Assembly (NCBI GenBank): GCA_037179385.1
Contig: CM074181.1
Location: forward strand, 53,131,486 to 53,195,485
DNA: 64,000 nt
Source: Holothuria scabra
Taxonomy: Eukaryota > Echinodermata > Holothuroidea > Aspidochirotida > Holothuriidae
Reading direction: 5' to 3'
This document shows positions 25,901 to 36,457 of the stretch, piece by piece. The notes below the pieces were generated by a model that was not told where the DNA came from, made no database searches, and saw only the letters and a list, made by a program, of their open reading frames with translations. Positions within the stretch are counted from its first letter, which is position 1. The number at the start of each line of letters is the position of its first letter. A program made the translations under genes and the position numbers.

Positions 25901-27456
25901 TATATTAACCCCTTACCGTTGTGCTCCGATCGGGACATATCTGCGCGCCTCGCGATTGGGCAGCCGTGACCTTAAACTATTGTCTCTCTCGTTGTTGTGG
26001 CCGAATTTTCGGGTAGCTACTCGCAGTTTCCAGCTCCGCGTGAAACAGTAAAGATGGGTGACAGCCGAGCTCTCCGCATGGGTCCAAAACGACCCAAACA
26101 ACGGCAAAGGGTTAACTAAAAATAATCCCGTGGAGTGTGTTTACTGCAAAGCTGATGCGGCTGTCTCTGCGTGTGTGCACGTGCACCTTCAGCCGATTGG
26201 TGCAGGTATTTTATATTAACCCCTTACCGTTGTGCTCCGATCGGGACATATCTGCGCGCCTCGGGAGTGGGCAGCCGTGACCTTAAACTATTGTCTCTCT
26301 CGTTGTTGTGGCCGAATTTTCGGGTAGCTACTCGCAGTTTCCAGCTCCGCGTGAAACAGTAAAGATGGGTGACAGCCGAGCTCTCCGCATGGGTCCAAAA
26401 CGACCCAAACAACGGCAAAGGGTTAACTAAAAATAATCCCGTGGAGTGTGTTTACTGCAAAGCTGATGCGGCTGTCTCTGCGTGTGTGCACGTGCACCTT
26501 CAGCCGATTGGTGCAGGTATTTTATATTAACCCCTTACCGTTGTGCTCCGATCGGGACATATCTGCGCGCCTCGCGAGTGGGCAGCCGTGACCTTAAACT
26601 ATTGTCTCTCTCGTTGTTGTGGCCGAATTTTCGGGTAGCTACTCGCAGTTTCCAGCTCCGCGTGAAACAGTAAAGATGGGTGACAGCCGAGCTCTCCGCA
26701 TGGGTCCAAAACGACTCAAACAACGGCAAAGGGTTAACTTAAAATAATCCCGTGGAGTGTGTTTACTGCAAAGCTGATGCGGCTGTCTCTGCGTGTGTGC
26801 ACGTGCACCTTCAGCCGATTGGTGCAGGTATTTTATATTAACCCCTTACCGTTGTGCTCCGATCGGGACATATCTGCGCGCCTCGCGAGTGGGCAGCCGT
26901 GACCTTAAACTATTGTCTCTCTCGTTGTTGTGGCCGAATTTTCGGGTAGCTACTCGCAGTTTCCAGCTCCGCGTGAAACAGTAAAGATGGGTGACAGCCG
27001 AGCTCTCCGCATGGGTCCAAAACGACCCAAACAACGGCAAAGGGTTAACTAAAAATAATCCCGTGGAGTGTGTTTACTGCAAAGCTGATGCGGCTGTCTC
27101 TGCGTGTGTGCACGTGCACCTTCAGCCGATTGGTGCAGGTATTTTATATTAACCCCTTACCGTTGTGCTCCGATCGGGACATATCTGCGCGCCTCGGGAG
27201 TGGGCAGCCGTGACCTTAAACTATTGTCTCTCTCGTTGTTGTGGCCGAATTTTCGGGTAGCTACTCGCAGTTTCGAGCTCCGCGTGAAACAGTAAAGATG
27301 GGTGACAGCCGAGCTCTCCGCATGGGTCCAAAAGGACCCAAACAACGGCAAAGGGTTAACTAAAAATAATCCCGTGGAGTGTGTTTACTGCAAAGCTGAT
27401 GCGGCTGTCTCTGCGTGTGTGCACGTGCACCTTCAGCCGATTGGTGCAGGTATTTT

Positions 27457-27563
27457 CCGGACACCAACGAGGCGCGCAGATATGCCCCGATCGGAGCACA
27501 ACGGTAAACCCTTTACCGTTGTGCTCCGATCGGGGCATATCTGCGCGCCTCGGGGGTGTCCGG
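27457..27563. repeat. Head-to-head palindrome of the MITE end
   Basis: Two 52-nt arms (27457-27508 and 27512-27563) are inverted copies with only two mismatches around a CCC centre. Each arm is the first ~50 bp of the MITE (TTTACCGTTGTGCTCCGATC...) plus GTGTCCGG. The palindrome sits where the regular array meets the last full-length MITE, replacing the end of the last linker. Confidence 0.9.
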
Positions 27564-27763
27564 AAAAGCGGACGTGGCCCGCCTCGCATCGGCTCTTGTG
27601 GGCCGTTGACCCCGTTACCTTAAACTATTTTCTCTCTCGTTGTTGTGGCCGAATTTTCGGGTAGCTACTCGTAGTTTCGAGCTCCGCGTTAAACAGTAAA
27701 TATGGGTGACGGCCGAGCTCTCCGCATGGGTCCAAAAGGACCCAAACAACGGTAAAGGGTTAA
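27509..27763 (+). mobile_element. Full-length piggyBac-like MITE copy at array end
   Basis: It runs from CCCTTTACCGTTG to CAACGGTAAAGGGTTAA, about 255 bp. It retains the internal GGAAAAGCGGACGTGGCCCG block and adjoining TTGACCCCGT that the 311-bp units lack. The 3' side ends in TTAA followed by unrelated sequence, so this is the array's right border. The 5' TTAA is altered to GTAAA by the palindrome junction. Confidence 0.8.
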
Positions 27764-29955
27764 CTCAGACTTCCTATATACATTGACAAAGCAGACTGCA
27801 CTAACGTCCTATTATGGCAAGATCGCTTTCTGCTATGGTTTTGTCCGTAGAGAAGGATAAGTTCTTATTACTCCTCAAGATACACTTAGCGTTTGGCAAG
27901 CCTAAGTTAAGTCTTACGTAACTGCTTTCAAGAGAGAAATGTAACAAGAGGGCTAACGCCAAATTCTAAGATTAAACCTAGGCCTAGATGCGTACATAAA
28001 TGTCATGGGTGTTCTCCGGCGGCGAACTACAAGCAGTTGCGAGATACGACGGTATCATAGTACAGTGTGTGTGCCACAATACTGCACGCTTGTTAGCGTT
28101 TAGCGACACTCTACGTGTACGCGATATACTACATGTACAATGCGGCCGTTGTGTGATGAGCAAGTATACTGTATACAAATCTGACTTACTCAAGTATTCT
28201 TTTACAAAACAAAAAATACATAAATGCCAAAATAAAACGCGCTCATTTTAGGCCATATCATAACCAAAAGTGACCATGAAGTCTCGTTCCCGTTTACACG
28301 GAGAATCAAGAAACATTGAACGAAAGAATTATCCCTCGAAAGTGAGAAGCGTGCCTAAGGTACTGTCCATGACGTCATGGACAGTACAACAAAACAGTAT
28401 GGAAAATGAATATTTCTTAAGAATATCATAACGGGAGTGTAAGTGTACAAATGATGATGGGGTATCAAAAAATAGAAACTGAATTTTGTTCCTTCCATAT
28501 GGTTTTTTAAATACAAGTAATTCACAAACATTATCAAAATACTGTTTCCTGAATATTTGAAACCTCGGATGTCCCAATCAGCATGTGGTTGGAGATTGGA
28601 GCAGAGGTGTTTTAAATTGTATATCGGACTTGGAAAACTTTGTGATGAAAACCCATTTGTACAATTAGGTTGCATTATCACACTAAGTATTTTGCAAAGC
28701 CACTACACAATTGAATGGAACAAATATCATGCAGTAGATTAGAACATGAGAAGAATTTAAGTAAAACATAACATCAACATGAAACATTTCAGTACATGTA
28801 AGTAATGAAATTGAGATGTGCTCTAATTTTGCAGCGCACTGACATTTGACTGAAAGTGTCATTTACTGCATCAAAGTCAACGTGTTCAGTGAACTCGCGC
28901 TCAATACTCAAGATAGCCAGTTTCGAGAGTCCAACCAGACACAACGTAGTGCCGACTGATTCGGAAATTGGAATGTGTTGAGAGTATTGCCATAAAGGAG
29001 CACCTGTAATCACACACTTTCCAAAAACAAAAATCAGGCATGGACACTACATGATTGTCACTGAGCCTGAAATGATAGTTATCTCTGGGATTTCAAACTG
29101 CTTAGTCGTATTTTGTATATTTTGAGACATCATTAGAAGACGAGTAGGAAATTTGACGCAAATTCAATTTAGCAGGCCTATCCCGCGTTGTAGATACTAC
29201 GACAAAGGAGAGCCATAGACCTCGCGTCTGTCTACATATATTCTAGTCTACTGGCAATAGTGTTTGGAAGTGATAACCGATACTCTTTGGCAGTTTGGGG
29301 GTTTAGTTTTTTTAATTGAGCGTTAAGGTTGGAAAAAACACAGGAACACTGTTTTCGGAATCTAAGACATCGTTAATACCCGGGGTTTTGATTGACTCTT
29401 CTGGGAAGAGTTTTGTCAATGCATCCTGCATGAAAATATTCCAACGGTTCTGCTGAGAATACCATCCCCAAGCCGCATACTCATATAGGCACTGCGTATA
29501 AGTAACAGGGGCATGTATGGCCAATCGAAACCTGAAATCAGTTCCACACCTTGTTTTAATTGTGCTGTTAATCGGTTTCGCATTAGTTTTCAATATCATA
29601 AAAAGAAGACACTTGTGAAGCCATGTTTCCCTGTTATAATGCCCTTTTATAAATCCCTTTAGTGCCACGGCACTACCGTTTTTAAGATGAAGATAGTAAA
29701 ATGGTATTTTGCCAACATATGCACTGGAAGGTCTTTAGTTTTCGGTGGTTTTCTTTGGTACTGTATTGTTGCAAGGAAAATTAGAAGTTTTACTGGTGCA
29801 AAAATGGTAGATAGCAACATGACAGTTTGCCTTAGATTTTTGCATATTGAGCGAGTTAAATCAGCTATGGTTGTTTTGTTTTCAAATGATTTTTAGCAAA
29901 ACATAACATCATGGTTTAGGTGTAGAGAGAGTATGGCAAGCCGTTTTGTCTTTTA
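27764..29955. other. Unannotated stretch, apparently single copy
   Basis: No recognisable gene. A 118-codon minus-strand frame (29312-29668) has mixed, protein-like composition but no motif I recognise and no splice context, so I leave it as an unassigned open frame. A perfect palindrome with a CRE core lies at 28360-28387. Confidence 0.5.
28360..28387. promoter_or_regulatory. Perfect 28-bp palindrome centred on a CRE site
   Basis: The half site GTACTGTCCATGAC is followed immediately by its exact reverse complement. The centre is TGACGTCA (28370-28377), the consensus full site for CREB/ATF factors. A spacer-less 28-bp palindrome could be a dimer-binding site, or simply the remnant of a small inverted duplication. 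No promoter or transcript start can be assigned nearby. Confidence 0.5.
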
Positions 29956-29963
29956 CCTCGCAA

Positions 29964-32289
29964 CAGGGGTGGCGCCAGGATTTTCCCGACAGGGGGGCCA
30001 AGCCTTCCGACAGGGGGGGCCAGAATTTCAAGTCCCCGACAAAGGTGATGTTATGTCCCGGTGAGACGTGACTTGGTAGAATTTGAGGCGCGCGTAGCGC
30101 GCCGAAATTTTGGGCTTTTTTTTAACAGATACTTAAAAATCTGGAGTTTTTTGAAACAAATTTGGCTTTTGTTAGTATTATGAAAAATGTTGGGTCTCTA
30201 TTGGAGAATCTGTCCTTTATATGGCAAAAACGACAGCTGAAATTCTTTTGAGGTTACGCGTTAAATCGACACGAGACTACAAGTTTGCCCGGAAAGTTTT
30301 TCCCTTCACAAAGATTTGAAGAGTAAGGGCTTATTAAATTGGAGAAATTTTGGGATTTAATGAAATTTTTTTTTTTTTTTTGTAAGGTTATAATGAATAT
30401 GTGGCTTTTTGTTAAGTTATATGCCTTTCAAGAGCAAAATTAGGCAGTATGCTGGGTGATTAACAGAGTTGGCTTTCGTTATTTGCTGTATGGAGTATCC
30501 ATCGGAAATGGCAAATTTTGCCACTTTTAACAATATGAAGCTTATATTGGGGAAAAAATGTAAAGCTTATGACAGTTTAGACGTTTTATGGAAGAATCTT
30601 ACCTTCTCATGAGAAAAAGTCAAGAAGGGGGTGATCTGTAGTTTTGTTGGGGTTACTGAATATTATCATGCAGATTCGGGCCCTCATAACATATTGGAAC
30701 ATTCTCCTGAGGAAAAAGTTTGGCTTCGCATTTATTAGAAGTTTCATATTTTATGTTATTGTCATAGGCTTACTGGATCGTTTCCGTCAATGAGGGAAAA
30801 GAATTGTTTTTTGTCCGAAAAGTGTAATCCCCGAAAGACCATCTAAGTCGAGCGCACAGAAATTGATTAGAAATTGAGAACCCCAGACAACAGGAAATGG
30901 CATTTCTGTGTGAGATTTCAGCTCTCGTGCATTCTTGCAATAAAATGTTCACTTCATACTGCCCCAAACGAAGAATAATTTACAAGTATTCTTTGTTCTG
31001 TTTAGTAATCTGTTCGACCATATTACTATCTTTTCGGAGTGCTACCACCAGTTGGCGAGGAGCGTACAGAAAATTGTTAAAATGTCTAACCCCTCAGATG
31101 GCCGAAATGGCCTTTCCCAGACTTGTAGCTAGAAACGAAGCAGTCGTTATTTTGAGATTTCCTTTGAAATGAAAGTTTCACTTCAATAGAAAAAACTCAA
31201 ATTGCTAAATGATCAGAAAAATATCAGATAAAGGGTAATGCTACAAGTAAATGTAATGGTCTTGTCTCTTTTCGGGGGGAGGGGGACTACGCAACGGAAT
31301 TACTATAATTGCAAGGTTCACTAAATAAATGAATTTTTTTACGTGACTGCCCTTATTTCACACTATAAATGGTTTTAAGTTCCAACGTATTTGAAAATAT
31401 GTCACGTTACAAGGTACAGTACCTTCAAATAATTTTTTTCAGTCAGACTTATGGGGAGACATTCTCACACTACTGTTTATCAGTAAGTGTACCTGCAAAC
31501 CGGCTGGTCGATTTTCATTACCGTTGCTAGAATTCGGCTGTCGGGGCAGGCCAGATGGCAGACCATTGGGCACTGCATGCACATGATCAACCTCTTGTCT
31601 GTGTCTGTCAAGAAAATTCGGAATTGTGAGTTACCTTGAAGAATATGGTCTTCTAGTGAGCAAAATCAAGAAGAACTTTCGGGTGACTGAAGTTTATCAA
31701 ACCCGCATCTTTTATCAGTTTACCGTGGGCATTAAGATGAAGGCTCACCGACGAAATCGGGTTGGCTCAACAACAGAGGGAAGGCCGGCAGCCTTCCCCG
31801 ACGGGGCATGACCTTGCGGGTTGAAGATGGGATGAGGGATGGCAGAGCTAGTAAGAATTGATTAAAACAGATTCAGATGGGCATTATAATACCGTTACAA
31901 AAGAATAGAATAGTGCAAAAAGAAAAAAAAAACCAGTTCATAATCATCCATCCAGTAACTTTAAGTCCTTTACGTTCATTTTTGGGCCTCCCTGAAGGAA
32001 ATTGCCGTCCTTCCCCGACGGTGGAGGAGTAGGACACGGGTTCATGGAATGTGGTATAACGGAGCAAAGAAGAAGTGAGTGAAAATCGATTCCGATATGT
32101 ATTAAAATATCATTTTAAAACGAAAAACTAACTTCAGTCCTGGTAGGTTTTTTTTTATTTTTTTTTATTATTTTAAGCCTCCCCGACGAAACCGCCGACC
32201 TTCCCCGACGGTTGGGGGCAGTGTTCCCCGACGGGGGGAGACATATCCCCCCGGCCACCCCCCCCCCCTCCCCGCTGGCGCCACTTCTG
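29964..32289 (+). mobile_element. hAT-like non-autonomous element, copy A
   Basis: The left end CAGGGGTGGCGCCAGG at 29964 pairs with the inverted right end GCTGGCGCCACTTCTG ending at 32289. Flanks are CCTCGCAA (29956-29963) and CCTCGCCA (32290-32297), an 8-bp target duplication with one mismatch. Inside are CCCCGACGGGG-type patches near both ends, the hairpin module near 31036, and interior sequence shared with the elements at 2872 and 36610. No transposase frame is visible. Its right border coincides with the start of the CACTTAAGTG minisatellite. Confidence 0.88.
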
Positions 32290-32297
32290 CCTCGCCA

Positions 32298-33179
32298 TTT
32301 CACTTAAGTGGACTGCATTTCACCTGAGTGGACTAGAATTCGACTTTAGTGAAATCGAATTTCACTTACGTGGAATACATTTAAATTAAGTGAAGTTGGA
32401 TTACCTTTCACTTAAGTGAAATGCATTTCACTAAAGTAAAATGTATTTCACTTAAGTGAAATTCATTTCTGTCAAGACGAATTCAATTCCACTTAAGTGG
32501 AATGCAGTTCTACTGAAGGGGAATTAAATTTCACTTAGGTGGAATGCCATGGTCCGCTACGGCAATCTGCTTAAACTAAATTCTGTTTAACTTCAGAAGA
32601 ACCAAATTCCACTTAAGCGAAATTAAATTCCACTTAAGTGGAATTCTTTTTCACTTAAGTGAAATACTCTTTCAGTTAAGTGGAATGCAGTTCCTCGTAA
32701 GTGAAATACCGAGCTCATAGCGAAATGTGTTGACGAGGCTTTCTATTTCACTTAAGTTAAATAGCATTCCATTTAATTGATGTTGTAATCCACTTAAATG
32801 AACTTGCATTTCACTTAATTGAACTGTATTCCACTTAAGTGTTATTCGATTTCACTCAACTGAAATTGTATTTCGCTTAAGTGCAATAGTTAGGCTATTC
32901 AACTTAAGCAAAATACAATCACACAATAAGCAAAATAAAAGTGAAATGTATTCCACTGAAATGAAATTAATTACACTCAAGTAAAATGCATTTTACTTAA
33001 GTGGAACTAAACTCCACTGATGTGGAATACATTTCACTTACGTGGAATTTAACTTCCCTAAGTGAAATGCATTTCACTAAAGTAGAATACATTTCACTTA
33101 AGTGAAATTCATTTTACTGAAGTGGAATTCAATTCCGCTCAAGAAGAATGCATTACACTTTAGTAAAATGCATTTTAAG
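32298..33179. repeat. Palindromic minisatellite, TTTCACTTAAGTGGAATGCA type
   Basis: About 40 degenerate units of 20-22 bp, each a quasi-palindrome around CTTAAG (TTTCACTTAAGTGAAA), joined by ATGCA/ATTCA spacers. Because the unit is nearly its own reverse complement, strand is undefined. The array is interrupted by the foldback element at 33180-34870 and resumes at 34880. Confidence 0.92.
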
Positions 33180-34064
33180 TAGTCTTGTTTCAAGACTCTG
33201 GTTAGTTTTCCGTCCACCAAACATCGGCTTTGAAGCCCACTTAGCATTGCGCTCCTTACTATGCTTATCTTCTGAACACTCTAAACCAGAGTCTTGACCA
33301 TTACGGCAAAGTTCACGTGATCTTTTCTTTGTTTCTTATTAAACTTTCCCTCAGAAAATTGAGGGAGCCAGTGATAGCAGTGAAATGTACACACAACTAC
33401 GTACTTACATACATATTCATGGTATACAGCCATTGAGTGAGAAGCGAACGACCTCTCTATTCTTACACAGTGTACGCAGTACTGCACTGTCAGTATAATC
33501 TGGCCTAGTGCAATACTATGAGATATGTACGCTGACACCTGCCGCTTAATATTGCTTACTAGCCTAACGTTAAGCTTAACGTTAGTTTGTGATCAATGTC
33601 GTTAACATTACTCTTTAAATAGCTACTAATTATGATGATCCAGTCTAGGAGGGCCACAGTCTCATAAAATGAACGGACTCAGAACACTGCTGAGCCGAAG
33701 AAAGTCGTAAGACTAAGATTACTTAGACTGAGAAGAGGGCAAACAGTAACAAACTGTGTTAAAAACTGAATAAGGTAAACCAGATATAGCCTACCCTGCA
33801 GGTTCTCTAGCTCAGACCTTTGTGCTTGTAGTTTTCATTTTTTGGCTTGCATGAGAGAGAACAAGAAAGATGAAAGTCTCGTAAGGTGCAAGCTGTAGCC
33901 AGTAACGGTTTAATCCTTTTCAAATACAGATGTGGTGACTGTCAATTAGTAACAAAAATCATGAATAACCATTCTTAAGTTGGTAAAGAGGTGGAGCTTA
34001 AATGTAAAAGGTCACGTGATCTCTACCGTAATGGACAGGACTCTGGTTTTGGATTGTTCAAAAA

Positions 34065-34759
34065 AGTCTTTTACCAGTAATTCATTAAACAATTAATGAT
34101 ATTAACTTACAGAATTGAGATAGTGAAATGAGAAATAATTAAAGGTGCATAAATTATAATATTATCAAGGTGAATGGGGAATTTGAACGTTATCTTTCAA
34201 AATTGAAGTACTGGGATTGGGTTAATCAGTCTTTGTCGTTTCAGATGTGGTGATACAAAAATTCCAACTGCTTTTGAAAGTAAAGCTGATTCTTTTAACC
34301 CTGTTTTATGTTCTTTGTGTAATTCTGAGGATTTTGCTGACGAGTTTCACATGGTAATTAAGTGTCCCTATTACTCACCACAAAGAGCAATGTATATTAA
34401 ACCCTGTCATTATGTCTGGCCTAGTGTTTGGAAATATCAGCAGTTATTTAATGTTTTTAGTTCTAATCAACTCTCTAAACGTGCTTAATTTGTGTCCTTT
34501 AGTATGAATAATCTTGGATGAAACGGGTAATGTACAATGTGCATGTATATGCAGGCCAGGCTCAATGTATTTGTATTTAATTTATTAACTAATTTATGCT
34601 CTTAAAGCCCTTAAGTACTTTTGTGTCTATGTAATTGTCTACAGCTTCGATTTTGCTGTTTTGTAATACATTTACTCATTTTGTATGTAATTCTCTTATA
34701 GGCCTACCCCAGGAGGGGTCTCAAGTTCTTAGAGAAAGAAATAAACTTCAAACTTCAAA
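34065..34759 (+). mobile_element. 5'-truncated LINE insertion
   Basis: This segment separates the two halves of the foldback element's right arm. It holds the end of a reverse-transcriptase open frame (34213-34488), an untranslated tail, and a 3' end reading AATAAACTTCAAACTTCAAA. That is the typical shape of a 5'-truncated non-LTR retrotransposon. Exact borders are uncertain by a few bases because both junctions are A-rich (AAAAG on each side). Confidence 0.85.
34213..34488 (+). pseudogene. C-terminal fragment of a LINE reverse transcriptase
   Basis: The frame reads ...LCRFRCGDTKIP..., then CSLCN, then DEFHMVIKCPYY, and stops with TAA at 34486-34488. The CX2C...HX4C spacing after an R-rich stretch is the zinc-knuckle-like region found downstream of the polymerase domain in Jockey/CR1/L2-type LINEs (family knowledge). 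The polymerase and endonuclease domains are absent, so it is non-functional on its own. The exact clade is not assigned. Confidence 0.8.
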
Positions 34760-34879
34760 AGATTAGCATAATAGAGGGCGCAATGCTAATTAGGCTTTAT
34801 ACGACTCTGTGTAGGCTTCAAAGTCGATGTGTGGTGGGCACAAAGTAACCAGAGTCTTAAAACAAGACTACATTTTAAG

Positions 34880-34902
34880 TGGAACTGAATTCCACTTAAC
34901 GC
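34880..34902. repeat. Resumption of the CACTTAAGTG minisatellite
   Basis: TGGAACTGAATTCCACTTAA continues the array exactly where the foldback element left it at 33179, after the duplicated CATTTTAAG. Confidence 0.85.
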
Positions 34903-36013
34903 ATTCTGTTGGAGGGCAACATTCCCTGACGCAGGGCAAAACCGAGCCCAAAGCCATATCTCTGGATGACAAGTAAGTATCTGAAGAGGTATATTATTTA
35001 TTTTTTCGATTTACCCAACTCCTAACTAGCCTAACTTGGGGGGGGGGGGCGAGGGTGGACAAAAGTGGGAGACAAGGACAAAATCTGAGGGCAAATGCGT
35101 CCTCTTGCCCCGCCCCTTGTAGCCCCTAGTTTGAATGAAGTTATCGGCACATGTCATATTTTTGATGTAGTAGATTTCCTAGAAGGTAAGTTAAAGACAA
35201 GGCGATAGACAGGTTGGTACATCCGGTCCTTTCGATTGTGACAAAAGGATATGCGTAGCTTAAAGTCTTCTCAGAATGTACGTGAAAGCCCTCTGTATTT
35301 TTAGCTACTCCCGGCGAACATTTATTACACCTGGGATACATTTTCCTCAAAAAAGTCTACTTCCGTCATCTTCTACGGACCCTTAACTTTTCATCCTTTC
35401 AATAATGCATTACGTACAAACATTTCTCAACTGAAAAACTTTTTGGTAAGATCCATTTCTAAGGACACTGTTTATAGTCAAGCAGCCACGCTGATTTCAG
35501 TTACTTCCAGTGTGAAAAATGGCGTGGTTCACACTGAGACCACAGCAGCACTACCCGCAGAAGCGTTCTGGAAAATAAGTTTTAAACTGAACAGTAAAGA
35601 AACATATGGTAATAGCCAATTACGCTCACATCCTCATGGTCATAATCGTACGGATAACACGCATACTTTTTTTTATTTTTTTCATTCCAAGATCTAGGTG
35701 AAGTTGGTAAAATTTACCTTGTAGAACAAAACACAACACGGGGCATCAGTTGGTTGATATAGACTGGAAGGTTTAATCACTGGCTGGTGTAAATTTCAAG
35801 TTTCTGTAGTGAACTCTGTTAAATACATCCATTTTTTCAAACAGTCAAACGTTATCGTCAAGAGAGCGAAATTGGAGATTTAACAACATTTGACAGTGTT
35901 TGGTGAGTAACTTAACCATACTATGAACTAAAAAGGAGTGGCACCAGCTGTCTCGAGGGCATGTCAGTTAAACCAGTATAAATACGTCTAACTTAAATTT
36001 CTTTTTCTTAGCT
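34903..36013. other. Unannotated stretch
   Basis: No gene recognised. A G-run near 35040 and CCCCGCCCC near 35107 could be the inner edges of a decayed small hAT-type MITE, but terminal motifs are not legible. The open frame at 35443-35697 has no identifiable domain. Confidence 0.45.
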
Positions 36014-36457
36014 AATTGGGAAGCATACTACGGCCTAAAGTAGCATGAACTCACTCCTTCTGTCAAAAGCAACCACTTTGAAGTGTTACGCATCACCCAC
36101 ACTAAGTCTTGGTCTAAAATGGCCCTACCAAGAGACAATTTTCAGTAAGTGAGAATATCTTTGTCAGAGACCCTCGACTAAACAAAAAAGATGAATGGGC
36201 TACGTCAGGATTGTCAAGGCAAACCAAGATCAGATTAAACTCTTTGTCTTAAAAAGCAAACCTTCCCCTTTTATTCCTTGGAACCAGCTACCACCTTATG
36301 GATCTCTTCATGATTGCCCAAGCATTACTTTCTTTTTACACTGAGATGTACAGTCACCCTACTGCTGCTGCACTTGAGAAGGGTGTTGTACACCGAAACG
36401 TTGTGTTTTTGACAGAATGAGTTTATGCTCCTTTAGGCCTAAGTATGGCTTCCAATT
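36014..36457. repeat. Inverted-repeat element with a Penelope/hammerhead-like motif
   Basis: A roughly 52-bp arm at 36014-36068 (AATTGGGAAGCATACT...TTCTGTCAAAA) is inverted at 36407-36457 (TTTTGACAGAATGAG...GGCTTCCAATT). Just inside the right arm, at 36373-36400, is a small hairpin GGTGT-TGT-ACACC followed by GAAACG. Sequence of that shape, with GAAACG after a short hairpin, is common near ends of Penelope-like retroelements, some of which carry hammerhead ribozymes. Here the ribozyme core is incomplete, so the class assignment is tentative. Confidence 0.5.

Larger units (their letters stand above)
12975..27763. repeat. Satellite array of about 47 units built from a piggyBac-like MITE
   Basis: Each unit has two parts. 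The first is a 206-260-bp MITE bounded by TTAACCCTTTACCGTTG and its exact inverse CAACGGTAAAGGGTTAA. The second is a roughly 100-bp linker (ATAAGCCCGTGGAGTG...GCAGGTATTTTATA). Early units are irregular (spacing about 307, 307, 455, 353). From about 14,975 to 27,104 the spacing is 311 bp without a single indel. Later units carry CCCCTTACC instead of CCCTTTACC. TTAA targets and CCC-initial terminal repeats are typical of piggyBac elements. The 62-64-codon frames repeated on both strands are by-products of the repeat, not genes. Confidence 0.95.
33180..34870. mobile_element. Mutator-like foldback element with ~145-bp arms, interrupted by a LINE
   Basis: Termini are TAGTCTTGTTTCAAGACTC at 33180 and its inverse ending at 34870. 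The 9-bp flank CATTTTAAG is perfectly duplicated (33171-33179, 34871-34879). Long inverted repeats plus a 9-bp duplication suit Mutator-like elements. The left arm spans 33180-33322. Its partner is split into 34010-34064 and 34760-34870 by a LINE; with the LINE removed, the arms align end to end. The core (33323-34009) has no recognisable transposase, so it is non-autonomous. Before the LINE it was about 1.0 kb. Confidence 0.88.

Noticed and set aside
13237..27295. Dozens of near-identical 62-64-codon open frames on both strands
   Set aside because: They recur once per 311-bp unit on both strands at once, contain no domain, and track the satellite. They are repeat by-products.
12975..27763. 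CRISPR-like or other regularly spaced repeat system
   Set aside because: Units are contiguous and near-identical throughout, with no unique spacers, in a metazoan context.
29312..29668. 118-codon minus-strand frame with protein-like composition
   Set aside because: I recognise no domain and see no splice or promoter context. It stays unassigned; a homology search would decide it.
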